DNA of 64,000 bases, from assembly GCA_965243755.1 (NCBI GenBank), contig CBDEVW010000004.1, positions 62,001 through 126,000 of the forward strand, in the 5' to 3' direction. The position numbers and the translations under genes were made by a program. How positions within the stretch are numbered: position 1 is the first letter of the stretch; the number at the start of each line of letters is the position of its first letter. Source of the DNA: JANSWY01 sp965243755 (lineage in GTDB: Bacteria; Bacteroidota; Bacteroidia; Cytophagales; Cyclobacteriaceae). Positions 27,919-36,643 of the stretch are shown piece after piece. Under the pieces are notes generated by a model. It made no database searches and was not told the DNA's origin. It was given only the letters and a program-made list of their open reading frames with translations.

Positions 27919-28089
27919 TTAGAAATCTGGCTTGTTGATATCTGCATCATCTATATCCCCACCATCTGTACTTTCAATTTGCAATTCAATTTCCTGGAAA
28001 TCAGCATCATGTGATTCGCAAGCAACAGTCATTGCAATTACAGGTAACATCAGGACCAATACTTTGATTATTGTCTTAATCGCTTTCAT
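27919..28089 (-). CDS. Small acidic lipoprotein (56 residues)
   Basis: A short frame with ATG at 28089 and TAA at 27919-27921. Residues 1-23 are a basic and hydrophobic signal, and C24 (TVAC) fits a lipobox. The mature part is only 33 residues and strongly acidic (TDGGDIDDADIN). It resembles the small TPR-neighbouring peptides of Bacteroidota, with no known function. The clean signal peptide supports it being real; size and lack of homologues known to me keep confidence moderate. Confidence 0.55.
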   Translation of the reverse strand: MKAIKTIIKVLVLMLPVIAMTVACESHDADFQEIELQIESTDGGDIDDADINKPDF

Positions 28090-28240
28090 AATGATTGAAT
28101 TTTTATGTTTATAAAAAATAAAATAACTACAAAATACGGCATTTTATCGTAATTATTGCACACAATGGTTTGGTCTTTTGTTCTGATTGAAATGATAGAA
28201 TGCATTAAATTACCAGCATATCACTACTCAATCTTTTGTT

Positions 28241-28576
28241 ATGGACAGTATAGGAAGCAATATCATTTCCAGTTTGGGCTACCTCGTGCCACAATTCATT
28301 ATCGCTGGTGCATGCTTATATTATTTGATGCGTAAATCTTCTGTTGATGCAATTTTACTGGCTATCGGTTCCGGTATAGGGGCGCTACTATCAATCTTCA
28401 ATGTGATTATTATTCCTGTTCTATATGAATCCGGGTATGATGTTTATAGTGATTCTGGATTATATTTTCAGGTCATTGGTCCGGTTGGCTTGATAGGATC
28501 TTTATTGTTTGCATCGGGCCTTATTGTTCTGATTAACAGCCATATCAAAGCAAAAGGAGTTGAATCCAATGATTAA
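28241..28576 (+). CDS. Small three-helix membrane protein
   Basis: A 111-residue protein with three hydrophobic segments (about 10-29, 36-62 and 75-100) and short polar loops. I do not recognise a family. It converges with the TfoX-like gene, overlapping it by four bases at the stops. Confidence 0.7.
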   Translation: MDSIGSNIISSLGYLVPQFIIAGACLYYLMRKSSVDAILLAIGSGIGALLSIFNVIIIPVLYESGYDVYSDSGLYFQVIGPVGLIGSLLFASGLIVLINSHIKAKGVESND

Positions 28577-28893
28577 ATGGTCTTTGTGAATTCCAGGGCT
28601 AATGTTGATAACATATCCCATTGATTGGACTCTTCATGAGTTACTATGACCCATCCTTTCAAGGGAGGTTTAGATTTGAAGGGACTTAAGGGTTTCGGAT
28701 TAAGCAACCCGAATTTGATAGCATCAAAATTGGGTCCCAGCCGGAATCCCATCTCGGTTTTATGAAAAAACAAGAACACCTTGTCATTGTACTTCAATGC
28801 AGGTGCACTCATCATTTTTCCAATCTGGACCAAAGGGTCTGCATTAGTGAACTTATCTGTAATAGATAGATAAAGCGTTTCTTCCTTTGTCAT
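28573..28893 (-). CDS. TfoX N-terminal-like small protein
   Basis: A 106-residue soluble protein resembling the TfoX N-terminal/YjbR-like fold: KMMSAPALKYNDKVFLFFHK and MGFRLGPNFDAI match the strand-turn-strand core. It lacks the TfoX C-terminal domain, so a competence role is not implied. The frame can start at 28917, but ATG 28893 lies directly after the DUF2461 stop (28895) on the same strand and suits the domain. It is probably the last gene of a three-gene operon. Confidence 0.6.
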   Translation of the reverse strand: MTKEETLYLSITDKFTNADPLVQIGKMMSAPALKYNDKVFLFFHKTEMGFRLGPNFDAIKFGLLNPKPLSPFKSKPPLKGWVIVTHEESNQWDMLSTLALEFTKTI

Positions 28894-28894
28894 T

Positions 28895-29572
28895 TTAATG
28901 CTGTAAGGCCATCCCATTACTTATGGCATTGATAAAATAATCATTCAATGGTTTCATTGTAGCGTAGTATTCCATGAGTACAGGCACCAGGTTTTCCTGG
29001 GTCAGCATATCCACATCCAGCAATGTAGAGTAATAGAATTGTTTCTTGCTTAGAAATGGTTCCTTCTCTAAAAGCGCAACAAATTCCGAAGGGATCCTCT
29101 TGTTTTCTTCACCTTTTAACTCACCAAACCGGGAGACAAAATTGGGGTTAAAAACCAGTTGCTGAAATTCTTCTAAATGATCGGCAATGTGCTGTCTGAT
29201 GGACTGCAGTTGTTCTTTGTCCGGACTGTAGCATCCACCCATAATTCCGATTTCATGAGCGGATATCCGTATAAAAAAACCAGGTACACTTTTGTCTTTC
29301 CTTCCTCCCGTAGAGATAAAAGCTGTCATATGTAAATTATATGGCGTTTTGTCCCTGGAAAATCTGATGTCCCTGTTGATCCGAAGAATGCAGTCTTTTG
29401 CCTCAAGCTGACCTTCCAATCCCATTTTATTGATCAACGTGTCGACTAACTGAACGAACGGCTTTTTTACACTTGATTCGTATCTCTTTTTATTGCTGGC
29501 AAACCATTCACGGTTGTTATTGCCATGTAGATCCTTGAAAAAATTAATGTAGTCTTCAGTGAATGAGTTCAT
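28895..29572 (-). CDS. DUF2461 family protein
   Basis: A 225-residue cytosolic protein of the DUF2461/TIGR02453 family. Diagnostic blocks are FFKDLHGNNNREWFASNK at the N-terminus, ILRINRDIRFSRDKTPYN near residue 65, and GCYSPDKEQLQSIR. The biochemical function of the family is unknown. The gene overlaps the dehalogenase-like gene upstream by 17 bases, so the two are co-transcribed. Confidence 0.92.
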   Translation of the reverse strand: MNSFTEDYINFFKDLHGNNNREWFASNKKRYESSVKKPFVQLVDTLINKMGLEGQLEAKDCILRINRDIRFSRDKTPYNLHMTAFISTGGRKDKSVPGFFIRISAHEIGIMGGCYSPDKEQLQSIRQHIADHLEEFQQLVFNPNFVSRFGELKGEENKRIPSEFVALLEKEPFLSKKQFYYSTLLDVDMLTQENLVPVLMEYYATMKPLNDYFINAISNGMALQH

Positions 29573-30500
29573 TTATTGCGTGTTTTTGTGTTGAAAGTTC
29601 ATTTACCCAACCGGAAACCATTGTTACCACTCTTTCTGGATTTTCTTCACTCAAAAAATGATAACCAGGCCCGAAATCTCTTATAGTAAGGTCTTTAATT
29701 AATCGCTTCAGCTGATCAAGTCTTCCAAAGCCAATGGGGTTGTTTTCTGAAATGATGGTGCCAGGATTGGCCTTAATCCATAAGACCGGGAAAAGAATGT
29801 CCTGCAGTCCGTCCTGCAATTCGAGCGCAAAATCGTAGCTGGCCTTGGGAATTCCATTGATAGGGAGCATTTTTGGGAAATCTCCAATCGCCCTTTTGTC
29901 CCGATAGGTGGGTACCGAGTCCCTGTAATACTGTAATGATTGCTCACTTATCGGGCAATGATCAGGAATCATTTTGTTGATCATTACATTCAACACCTTA
30001 CTGAACAGGAAGCCGAATGGAGATCTCATCAGTTTAAATAGAACAATGAATTCACTGGCATAGTCATCTTTGTAAGTAAACGGCCATAAGAATGTTTCCA
30101 TAAATATGGCCGACTCAAACAGATGGCTCAATTTGGTCATCACAAATCCGCCAAGAAAACCACCCCAGTCCTCTCCGACAAGGATAATATTGTTGAGTTT
30201 CAACCTGGTCAGAAAACCGGAAATGATCCTTGCATGCATCAGACAGGTATGACGAACATTTGGCTTATCTGATTTGCCAAATCCCAACAAATCCATTGCT
30301 ATAACTCTTCTTCCTGTGTTTTTGGCAATACCCTTAATAACATTTCTAAAGGTATAGCTGCTGGTTGGATTACCGTGCAGGAAAAGAATTGGATCACCTT
30401 GTCCTTCTTCTACATAGTGGATCTGATACCCATTTACATTGACAAAGTGAGATTTGAAATCAAAGGAGGATCCGGTAGTTGGTACAGGTTGCTTTTTCAT
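29556..30500 (-). CDS. Probable haloalkane dehalogenase (alpha/beta hydrolase)
   Basis: A 314-residue alpha/beta hydrolase in which every residue of the haloalkane dehalogenase active site can be placed: nucleophile D111 followed by halide-binding W112 in VGEDWGG, second halide ligand N44 in LHGNPTSSY, acid E135 in FMETFLWPF, and base H281 in GPGYHFLSEENPE. This is the HLD-II pattern of DhaA/LinB. Such enzymes release halide from haloalkanes, giving alcohols. The nucleophile is Asp, not the Ser of ordinary esterases. It heads an operon with DUF2461 and TfoX-like genes. The substrate in nature is unknown. Confidence 0.8.
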   Translation of the reverse strand: MKKQPVPTTGSSFDFKSHFVNVNGYQIHYVEEGQGDPILFLHGNPTSSYTFRNVIKGIAKNTGRRVIAMDLLGFGKSDKPNVRHTCLMHARIISGFLTRLKLNNIILVGEDWGGFLGGFVMTKLSHLFESAIFMETFLWPFTYKDDYASEFIVLFKLMRSPFGFLFSKVLNVMINKMIPDHCPISEQSLQYYRDSVPTYRDKRAIGDFPKMLPINGIPKASYDFALELQDGLQDILFPVLWIKANPGTIISENNPIGFGRLDQLKRLIKDLTIRDFGPGYHFLSEENPERVVTMVSGWVNELSTQKHAINELIH

Positions 30501-30555
30501 GACAACTGATATTAATGACGTATATGTTTTAATTATCTTTTAAATGGCATGGTAC

Positions 30556-30924
30556 TTAGGGATTATGTACTGCCACACGATTCCCTTCGGTATCAAGGAA
30601 TACACCCATATATCCTCCGGGAGACGCAGTTTTTGGGAGTAAAATTTTTCCTCCGGCTTCCTCTACCTTTTTAAGAATGTTGTTGAGATCATCTCCTCCG
30701 TTTAGATAAACCATGGTTCCCTTATCGGATGGTTGTCCTCCTAGTCCAAAACCAATGTGTCCACCAATACCAGATTCCTGATCGAAATTTGGGAGAAGAC
30801 CCATTTTGGCGCCATTTTCCATGTCATGGACCTGTACTGTTCCATTTAAGATGGTGCTGTAAAATTTTACTGCTCTTTTGAAGTTTGTTGCTGGTAACTC
30901 AAACCAGTTGATTGAATTTGCCAT
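30556..30924 (-). CDS. VOC (glyoxalase/bleomycin resistance) family protein
   Basis: A 122-residue protein with both beta-alpha-beta-beta-beta halves of the vicinal oxygen chelate fold: INWFELPATNFKRAVKFYST at the start and YMGVFLDTEGNRVAVHNP at the end. Metal ligands are not fully conserved: the usual first His is replaced in NWFELP. It is therefore more like the widespread YdcR/PhnB-type VOC proteins of unknown substrate than glyoxalase I. Single gene, 56 bases upstream of the dehalogenase end, on the same strand. Confidence 0.87.
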   Translation of the reverse strand: MANSINWFELPATNFKRAVKFYSTILNGTVQVHDMENGAKMGLLPNFDQESGIGGHIGFGLGGQPSDKGTMVYLNGGDDLNNILKKVEEAGGKILLPKTASPGGYMGVFLDTEGNRVAVHNP

Positions 30925-31079
30925 GTTTTGTTTTGTTTAAGTGTTCAATGACTCAAACTTATAGCATCAGGTAGGGGGCATAGCATCATTTATTTAAAAA
31001 ACGTAGGATTCAAATATTCATATTATTGCCTTAAAATGATTTTATGGTACTATATTGATGTCCAATACGTAGAAGTTAA

Positions 31080-32528
31080 ATGACTAAAAAGGAAGAGTTA
31101 TTTTTATTGGTCAAGTCACTTTCCCGGACCGAAAAGCGGTATTTCAAACTTCATTTGTCCAATGAATCCGGTATTTATCACAAGTTGTATGAACTGATTG
31201 AATGCCAGGACACTTATGATGAAGCGGAAATTAAGCGACAACTGGCAGAACACCAGTCGGTGAAGCAACTCCATGTGCTGAAAAATTACCTGACGCAAGC
31301 AATCATGAAAAGTCTTCGCAATTATCACTCGCATATTTCCAAGGATGCTGAAGTGAAGGACATTTTGAGAAATGTGGAGATCTTGTATCAAAGGGAGTTG
31401 TTCAGGAACTGCCTCAGTGAATTGAAAAGGGCTAAAAAGATCGCTTTGGAATTTGAACTTGATGCACAAATGATAGAAATTCTTGGCTGGGAAAGGAAAA
31501 TCACTCAGGTTACTACGCCAACTAACTTTGAAGCCATTCATGAAATTGTCCGTAGGCAGAAGAGTGTTACCGATAGCTTGTACAACACCATAAGTTATTG
31601 GGATCTGACAACTGAAATTTCAACCGCTGTAGGCACTCCAAGGATTAGTGAATTTACCGGCCACCAGCTACTAATTAATGATCAGAAAGCCCATACGGTA
31701 CAGGCCAAGGTGCTCTATTACCATTGCCTGTACTATACTAACCTTCAATCCAACGAGGTAAAAAAAGCACAAAATTCTTTACAGAAGCTGATAACCTACC
31801 TGGAAGCTCAGCCCAACTTCATCAGACACAACCTGGAAATGTACATCAGCACGGTCAACAACTTTGTGACCTTTCTGATCTTTACAAAACAATTCAAACT
31901 GGCACTGAAGTACCTGGAAAAGGTAAAGTCATATTTCGAAGAGGTGACCAGTAAGAATACGTCCAATAAAATCCTTCAAAAGCAAATATTCAGAACATTG
32001 AACATAGAGCTCGAATTATATCGGGACCTTAAAAAGTATGATAAACAACAACTACAGGAGATATCGGAGCGAATCACCAGGTATCAGAGCAAGATTCCTG
32101 ATGATTACCTGATTTCCTTTTGGTATCAGCTGGCTTACATTTATTTTAATCTGCAGGAATATGGTACTGCATTGCATTGGATTAATTTATTGCTGCAATT
32201 TAAAGGAGATGTGAATAGAAAAGACCTCCTGGTTCACGGTAGGATGCTCAACCTGCTGATACATTTCGAACTGAAAAATTTCTTTGCCCTGGGTTATTTC
32301 CTGGAGAGTACCAGAAGGTATCTGAAGACGCACAACGAATTAAAAGAATACCAAACTGCAATCTTAATGTTAATTGGGAAATTGACGAAACTTCCAGAGG
32401 CCGATTGGCGAGCGCTTTTTACGGATATTAAGGGTAAGCTGTTTTCTGATGATGAGAAATCATTGATCGATGAGGAAACTTTAGACTACATTGACTACAA
32501 GGCATGGATCAATAAATATGCCTTGTAG
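31080..32528 (+). CDS. Helical-repeat protein of unknown function
   Basis: A 482-residue all-helical cytosolic protein without signal peptide. It starts with KEELFLLVKSLSRTEKRYFK, a start I recognise from a family of unnamed Bacteroidota proteins. Helical hairpins resembling TPR recur (VLYYHCLYYTNLQSNEVKKA, FKLALKYLEKVKSYFEE, YIYFNLQEYGTALHWINLLL). A scaffold role is likely but no function is known. It is divergent from the VOC gene with 155 bases between, and shows no operon partner. Confidence 0.82.
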   Translation: MTKKEELFLLVKSLSRTEKRYFKLHLSNESGIYHKLYELIECQDTYDEAEIKRQLAEHQSVKQLHVLKNYLTQAIMKSLRNYHSHISKDAEVKDILRNVEILYQRELFRNCLSELKRAKKIALEFELDAQMIEILGWERKITQVTTPTNFEAIHEIVRRQKSVTDSLYNTISYWDLTTEISTAVGTPRISEFTGHQLLINDQKAHTVQAKVLYYHCLYYTNLQSNEVKKAQNSLQKLITYLEAQPNFIRHNLEMYISTVNNFVTFLIFTKQFKLALKYLEKVKSYFEEVTSKNTSNKILQKQIFRTLNIELELYRDLKKYDKQQLQEISERITRYQSKIPDDYLISFWYQLAYIYFNLQEYGTALHWINLLLQFKGDVNRKDLLVHGRMLNLLIHFELKNFFALGYFLESTRRYLKTHNELKEYQTAILMLIGKLTKLPEADWRALFTDIKGKLFSDDEKSLIDEETLDYIDYKAWINKYAL

Positions 32529-32600
32529 AAAGTGAAGCCTGAGATTGTTTAGCTTCCCAGCTTAAGTTTAAGTTGAGCGGGTAACTAAAGGTGTCCGTGA

Positions 32601-33104
32601 TTAATCGAATACTATTTCGAACGATTCGTTGCTGGAAGAGGTCTCGTAAGTCCACTTACCATAAGGTTTACCAAAAGCAAGTTGTCCCTTCACCCTTACT
32701 TCGTGGTTTGATCCGGCGTAGGAATATTCCCAATCTCCGGAAGCAATCTGGCCGTCCTCGGTGTAAAATTCCCATACACCCACCATTTGACCATTTTTGT
32801 ATGTGCCGGCCATTGCAAGTTGTCCGTTTGGATGATAAAACTTCGCATGACCGTCTTCTATATTATCTTCAAATGAAAGTACCTCAGCCAGTTCACCATT
32901 GCTATGATAAAACTTTTGCACACCCTGCAGGATCACTTCATCTGTTTCTTCAAATGCCGGTGCTCCATTGCCTACTAAGACTGACTCGTATTCGTAGTTA
33001 TCATCTATAACCCATCCGTTTGTTGCATATTGAGCAGAAACAGAGGCTGACAAGCAGAAAAATATAATAATCGTAAAACTGGTTTTCAATAGCTGTAAAT
33101 TCAT
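32601..33104 (-). CDS. Secreted MORN-repeat (YwqK-like) protein
   Basis: A 167-residue protein with a signal peptide ending in SVSAQ (residue 25). The body holds three MORN-variant units of the YwqK type: GVQKFYHSNGELAEVLSFED, GHAKFYHPNGQLAMAGTYKN and GVWEFYTEDGQIASGDWEY. Despite the database label of toxin-antitoxin component for YwqK, exported copies in Bacteroidota are mostly envelope proteins of unknown role. The open frame reaches 33266, but ATG 33104 starts the signal peptide. Confidence 0.82.
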   Translation of the reverse strand: MNLQLLKTSFTIIIFFCLSASVSAQYATNGWVIDDNYEYESVLVGNGAPAFEETDEVILQGVQKFYHSNGELAEVLSFEDNIEDGHAKFYHPNGQLAMAGTYKNGQMVGVWEFYTEDGQIASGDWEYSYAGSNHEVRVKGQLAFGKPYGKWTYETSSSNESFEIVFD

Positions 33105-33612
33105 GGTGGTAAATCTAATGTTCCTTTTAATAGCTTCTTTAAAACTACCAATTTCTACACGCAATGAGTATTGACAAGGTATGAGCGGATTGAGAAACGG
33201 TTGAACAGGAATAATGCCGAGTAAACCAGAATTTGCAGGAGTGAACAAAAATGAAAACGTTTTCAAAGGCTGATATTACCGGATAAACGACAGTTTATAC
33301 CCGTCAAATGGTATATGGGATACTTAATATGTTCTTGGGGTTTGGGAAACAGCTGAGTGGGAGGGGAGGTTTTATGTGAGCACTTAGAAATGTTTTATTT
33401 GCATGAATCGGGTTAAAACGCAAAGATTTGAAACAATGGCTGTCAATTATAAACACCTGTTCTGGTTGATCATGTTCATCATATTGCCTTCTTATCCGCA
33501 GGTTTATTCGGGAGTGGATCAGGTGGAGGTTATACAAAGTAGTGCGGATTTAGCAAATGATCAGCAAAAGATGGAAGGTGAACCACTACCAATGTGAACC
33601 TTTCACTGATAC
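33105..33612. other. Intergenic region with a doubtful small frame
   Basis: The 508 bases between the MORN gene and the orphan FecR gene contain no firm gene. A 64-residue rightward frame at 33403-33597 has a hydrophobic stretch (HLFWLIMFIILPSYPQV) but overlaps a leftward open frame and has no recognisable family. It may be a small membrane peptide or chance. A palindromic or terminator structure was not found. Confidence 0.35.
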
Positions 33613-34515
33613 TTATTCCCCACTCCTGAGGATCAATTGTTTCTCCTTCTGCTCATACTTAAGGTTCAATGGAATGGTAATGGCTTTAAGGGCCAGCTCC
33701 AGGTCATTATTGTCAAACCTTCCTGAGAACGGGCGCTCAGTGTCAACATTTACAGCTGTAACACTAATATCAAACTGTCGCTCCAATTCTTTAATGACCA
33801 GATAGAAAGGTACACTCTGAAATGAACTTTCTCCAGAGATCCAGGTAGGTTCTTCTGTTTTCAGTCCCCTCAACACCGAAACCTCTCCATTAAGATTTCG
33901 GACCATGTCTCCAGCTTCCAGGTGAAAAAACTGTTTATTCGTGGTTACATCTGTGGTGCCTTCAAGACACATTACTTCAAAATATCCCTGCCACTGTTTG
34001 ATATTGAACACCGTTCCTATCACAGAAACTTTACCATCTGTTGTAATGACATCAAAATGATTTTTTTTGGGCACTTCAAAATAAGCTTCTCCAATCAGGT
34101 GCACATTGCGGGAAAGCTTCCAGTCTTTATGGTTAAACTGTAGCTGGGACCCTTTGCTAAGCGTGACCTGACTTTTATCTGGCAATTGAATTTCCTTCTT
34201 TTTTACCAATACGCTTTCTATGAAGGTGGTTTTCTGCTCCAGCAGTTCCTGGTAGATAAGATTCAAAGACACAGTTACAGCAATGACGATGGTTAAAAAA
34301 ATGGCAATAGGCCACACAAACACCCTTGTGGGGATAGTAGTACTAAGGTTGTCTGATTGATCACCATCCAGGTGATAACCGTTTGACTTGTAAAACATCA
34401 ATGACTCATACAACTCCATTAACGACTCAGTATCAAGTGTCTCTTCGAAGGAAGACTTTTCTTCATGAGTCAGGGTACCATTAAGCCATTTCCTTATGAA
34501 TTCCTTGCGGTTCAT
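33613..34515 (-). CDS. FecR-family anti-sigma-like protein (no sigma gene nearby)
   Basis: A 300-residue protein: a cytosolic helical part (1-60, FIRKWLNGTLTHEEKSSFE), one membrane helix (about 65-87, VFVWPIAIFLTIVIAVTVS), the FecR domain (about 105-200, with GEAYFEVPKKNHFDVITTDG and VIGTVFNI), and the DUF4974 secretin-like end (about 225-300, FYLVIKELERQFDISV). FecR proteins pass signals from an outer-membrane receptor to an ECF sigma factor. Neither a sigma factor nor a receptor lies beside it, which is unusual. Confidence 0.9.
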   Translation of the reverse strand: MNRKEFIRKWLNGTLTHEEKSSFEETLDTESLMELYESLMFYKSNGYHLDGDQSDNLSTTIPTRVFVWPIAIFLTIVIAVTVSLNLIYQELLEQKTTFIESVLVKKKEIQLPDKSQVTLSKGSQLQFNHKDWKLSRNVHLIGEAYFEVPKKNHFDVITTDGKVSVIGTVFNIKQWQGYFEVMCLEGTTDVTTNKQFFHLEAGDMVRNLNGEVSVLRGLKTEEPTWISGESSFQSVPFYLVIKELERQFDISVTAVNVDTERPFSGRFDNNDLELALKAITIPLNLKYEQKEKQLILRSGE

Positions 34516-34943
34516 TAGTTATTGCGTGTAAAGGTGGCAGTGTTTAATAAAGTTGTGAGAAGTGAGACGTCCGCTCTTTGTCCTTGATTACAGGAAAATC
34601 AAATATATGACAATTTATTTATAATTCCGAATAGGTAAAAATAAGACATATGGCAGATTTTATATGATTATTCAGATTTTTAACGTCAATTAATTGTGTT
34701 TTAAGATAGTTGATTTGTGTTTTCTGAATTATTTAATTGTCCAAAATAAAAGGCCCCAATCGTAAATAATTTGTTCCTGCTTTGGATTGTTTCAATGACC
34801 CGGGGTTAGCTAATAACGGTTTAATAATGAGTTACTTGTTATAAAAGCAGGTATGATGTTATTTGTTTTGATGCACCATTTGAAATAAAAAAGGAGCCAA
34901 AGGGCCCCTTGAATAAATGGTTGCAATTGAAAAATCTAAAGCC
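34516..34943. other. AT-rich intergenic region
   Basis: About 430 bases upstream of the orphan FecR gene and downstream of the NTF2-like gene. It should hold the FecR promoter. Apart from the terminator at its right end, nothing is recognisable. Confidence 0.5.
34885..34910 (-). terminator. Rho-independent terminator of the NTF2-like gene
   Basis: On the minus strand, AAGGGGCC and GGCTCCTT pair (one mismatch) around a 4-base loop and run into a T-rich tract. It lies 34 bases after the stop of the NTF2-like gene. Confidence 0.7.
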
Positions 34944-35321
34944 TTATGCCATCTGAGGTTCAGGGGTGTAGAAAAATTGCTCCTTCACGATCTTTCCTTC
35001 TCGTACCTCATAGACGCAAATCTCATCCATTTGCATAGGACCTGGCGCACCTTTCATGGTGATGTTCATTTTCATTGAAACACTGAAAAAGTTCTCGGCA
35101 ACCAGGGGATCTGAAATTTCACTGGAATGCACGGCTTCTACCATGTTGTCCCACTCTTCACCCTTTTTGCGTATGGCATCCATTCCTTGTACCTGTTCGT
35201 TCATGGCGCCTTTTGGTTCTATACTCCATGCGTCTTTGGCATACAATTCCTGCTGAACTTTCTCCCATTGTCCTTCTTTGCAAAGACTTACTAATCGATT
35301 AGCTACCTCTTGAGTTGTCAT
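34944..35321 (-). CDS. SnoaL/NTF2-like small protein
   Basis: A 125-residue cytosolic protein of the NTF2-like superfamily: VANRLVSLCKEGQWEKVQQE then LYAKDAWSIEPKG, GMDAIRKKGEEW, and a strand-rich end finishing in VYEVREGKIVKEQFFYTP. Many such proteins are annotated as nuclear transport factor 2 family or SnoaL-like; an enzymatic role is not shown. Single gene with its own terminator. Confidence 0.83.
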   Translation of the reverse strand: MTTQEVANRLVSLCKEGQWEKVQQELYAKDAWSIEPKGAMNEQVQGMDAIRKKGEEWDNMVEAVHSSEISDPLVAENFFSVSMKMNITMKGAPGPMQMDEICVYEVREGKIVKEQFFYTPEPQMA

Positions 35322-35511
35322 AATGTATTGTGTTTAATGTTTTATAAGACAAAGAAAAACATGCAAGTGACAACCCTATGTCACTCAATTTTTTGATTTC
35401 AATATTAATTGGGATTGTTCTAGGTTAGTATAAGTAATCATCTCATTACTAGTTAGTTAACAATTTTCGTTTTATATTTAGTATAGACTCAACTCACGCA
35501 CAACCAGAACA

Positions 35512-35736
35512 ATGGTCAAAAAGAAAAAAATGAAAGTGATTCCGGACTGGTCTATACCGGAAGGCAGAAAGAAAACCGACGGTGACCGGGTTCGGATACA
35601 TCCCTACAAATACATCAGGTACGTACAAAAAAAACTAGGTCTTGATAAGGCAATGCAGGTGGCCAAACTGATTGTCAAGAAGAAATACGACAAGAAATTT
35701 GATGAGATGCCCATTCAGCAGCCTAATGAATCATAA
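35512..35736 (+). CDS. Small basic protein, unknown
   Basis: A 74-residue, strongly basic protein (VKKKKMKVIPDW, LIVKKKYDKKFDEMP). No signal or membrane part. A DNA- or RNA-binding role is conceivable from charge alone. It lies 70 bases upstream of the PLD-like gene on the same strand. Confidence 0.6.
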   Translation: MVKKKKMKVIPDWSIPEGRKKTDGDRVRIHPYKYIRYVQKKLGLDKAMQVAKLIVKKKYDKKFDEMPIQQPNES

Positions 35737-35805
35737 TCACCTATCCTCGCTTTCTCAGTTTCATCTCCTATCTTAGAAGCTTTATCAAAATGAGAATCAC
35801 TAGCA

Positions 35806-36471
35806 ATGGAAGAATTAATTGCTCACCTGGAAGCCTCTTTGTCCGACAATTACTTTTCGCGAAAAGAAAAGAAAACACTTAATCACCTTGTTGCTCAATA
35901 TCAACCAAACCGAAACCAGATAAACATGCTGAAAGGCAAGATATATGCCCTGGCCAGGGACAAAGTGAATGAGAGTAACTATGATTATGTAATTGGCTGG
36001 ATGGAGCATGCGCAGAAAGCCCTTGAAAATGCAGCAGCACTTCATTCTGATGTGTTTTTCAGCCCTGGAGAAACCTGTAGAAATGCAATTGTGAAAGAAC
36101 TCAAATTGGCCTCAGAGCGAATAGATATTTGCGTTTTTACCATTAGCGATAATATCATCAGCGATACCATTGTAGACACCTTTCACCGAGGCGTAGCAAT
36201 TAGGATTCTCACCGATAATGACAAATCCCTGGACCGAGGATCAGATATAGACCGGTTTGACCGTGAAGGAATACCAGTGAAAATGGACAACACTTCCAAT
36301 CACATGCACCACAAATTTATGGTGGCGGATGGACAAACATTACTCACAGGCAGCTACAACTGGACACGAAGTGCCGCCATGTACAACCATGAAAATATAT
36401 TGCTTACAAAAGAACAGCGGGTAGTGAAGGAATACCGGGATGAGTTTGATGCATTGTGGAAACAGTTTTAA
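35806..36471 (+). CDS. Single-HKD phospholipase D-like protein
   Basis: A 221-residue cytosolic protein. The N-terminal 80 residues are helical (FSRKEKKTLNHLVAQYQPN). The C-terminal PLD domain has one HKD motif, H168-x-K170-x4-D175, followed by TLLTGSYNWT, the pattern of Nuc endonuclease and the mitochondrial Zucchini/PLD6 group. The pattern ICVFTISDNIISD near 108 is the matching first strand. One-HKD members act as homodimers and cut nucleic acids or hydrolyse cardiolipin. No signal peptide is present, so a cytosolic nuclease is more likely than an exported lipase (inference). Confidence 0.85.
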   Translation: MEELIAHLEASLSDNYFSRKEKKTLNHLVAQYQPNRNQINMLKGKIYALARDKVNESNYDYVIGWMEHAQKALENAAALHSDVFFSPGETCRNAIVKELKLASERIDICVFTISDNIISDTIVDTFHRGVAIRILTDNDKSLDRGSDIDRFDREGIPVKMDNTSNHMHHKFMVADGQTLLTGSYNWTRSAAMYNHENILLTKEQRVVKEYRDEFDALWKQF

Positions 36472-36643
36472 TCTCTTCTGATTTCTTCCAATTAAACATT
36501 CCTAAAAATAATCTGGTCAGCACATAGGGTATTTCTTCTGCAACGGATGATATATCTGAAGGCCTTAAAATTGATGCTGAAATCCTGTAAATTTATATAG
36601 ACCGGATCAGCAAGGTTTATTGACAATTTTAAATAACAACGGA

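Noticed and set aside
32601..33104. Toxin-antitoxin module based on the YwqK-like repeat protein
   Set aside because: The protein is exported and no toxin-like gene adjoins it; the MORN-variant repeat alone does not indicate an antitoxin.
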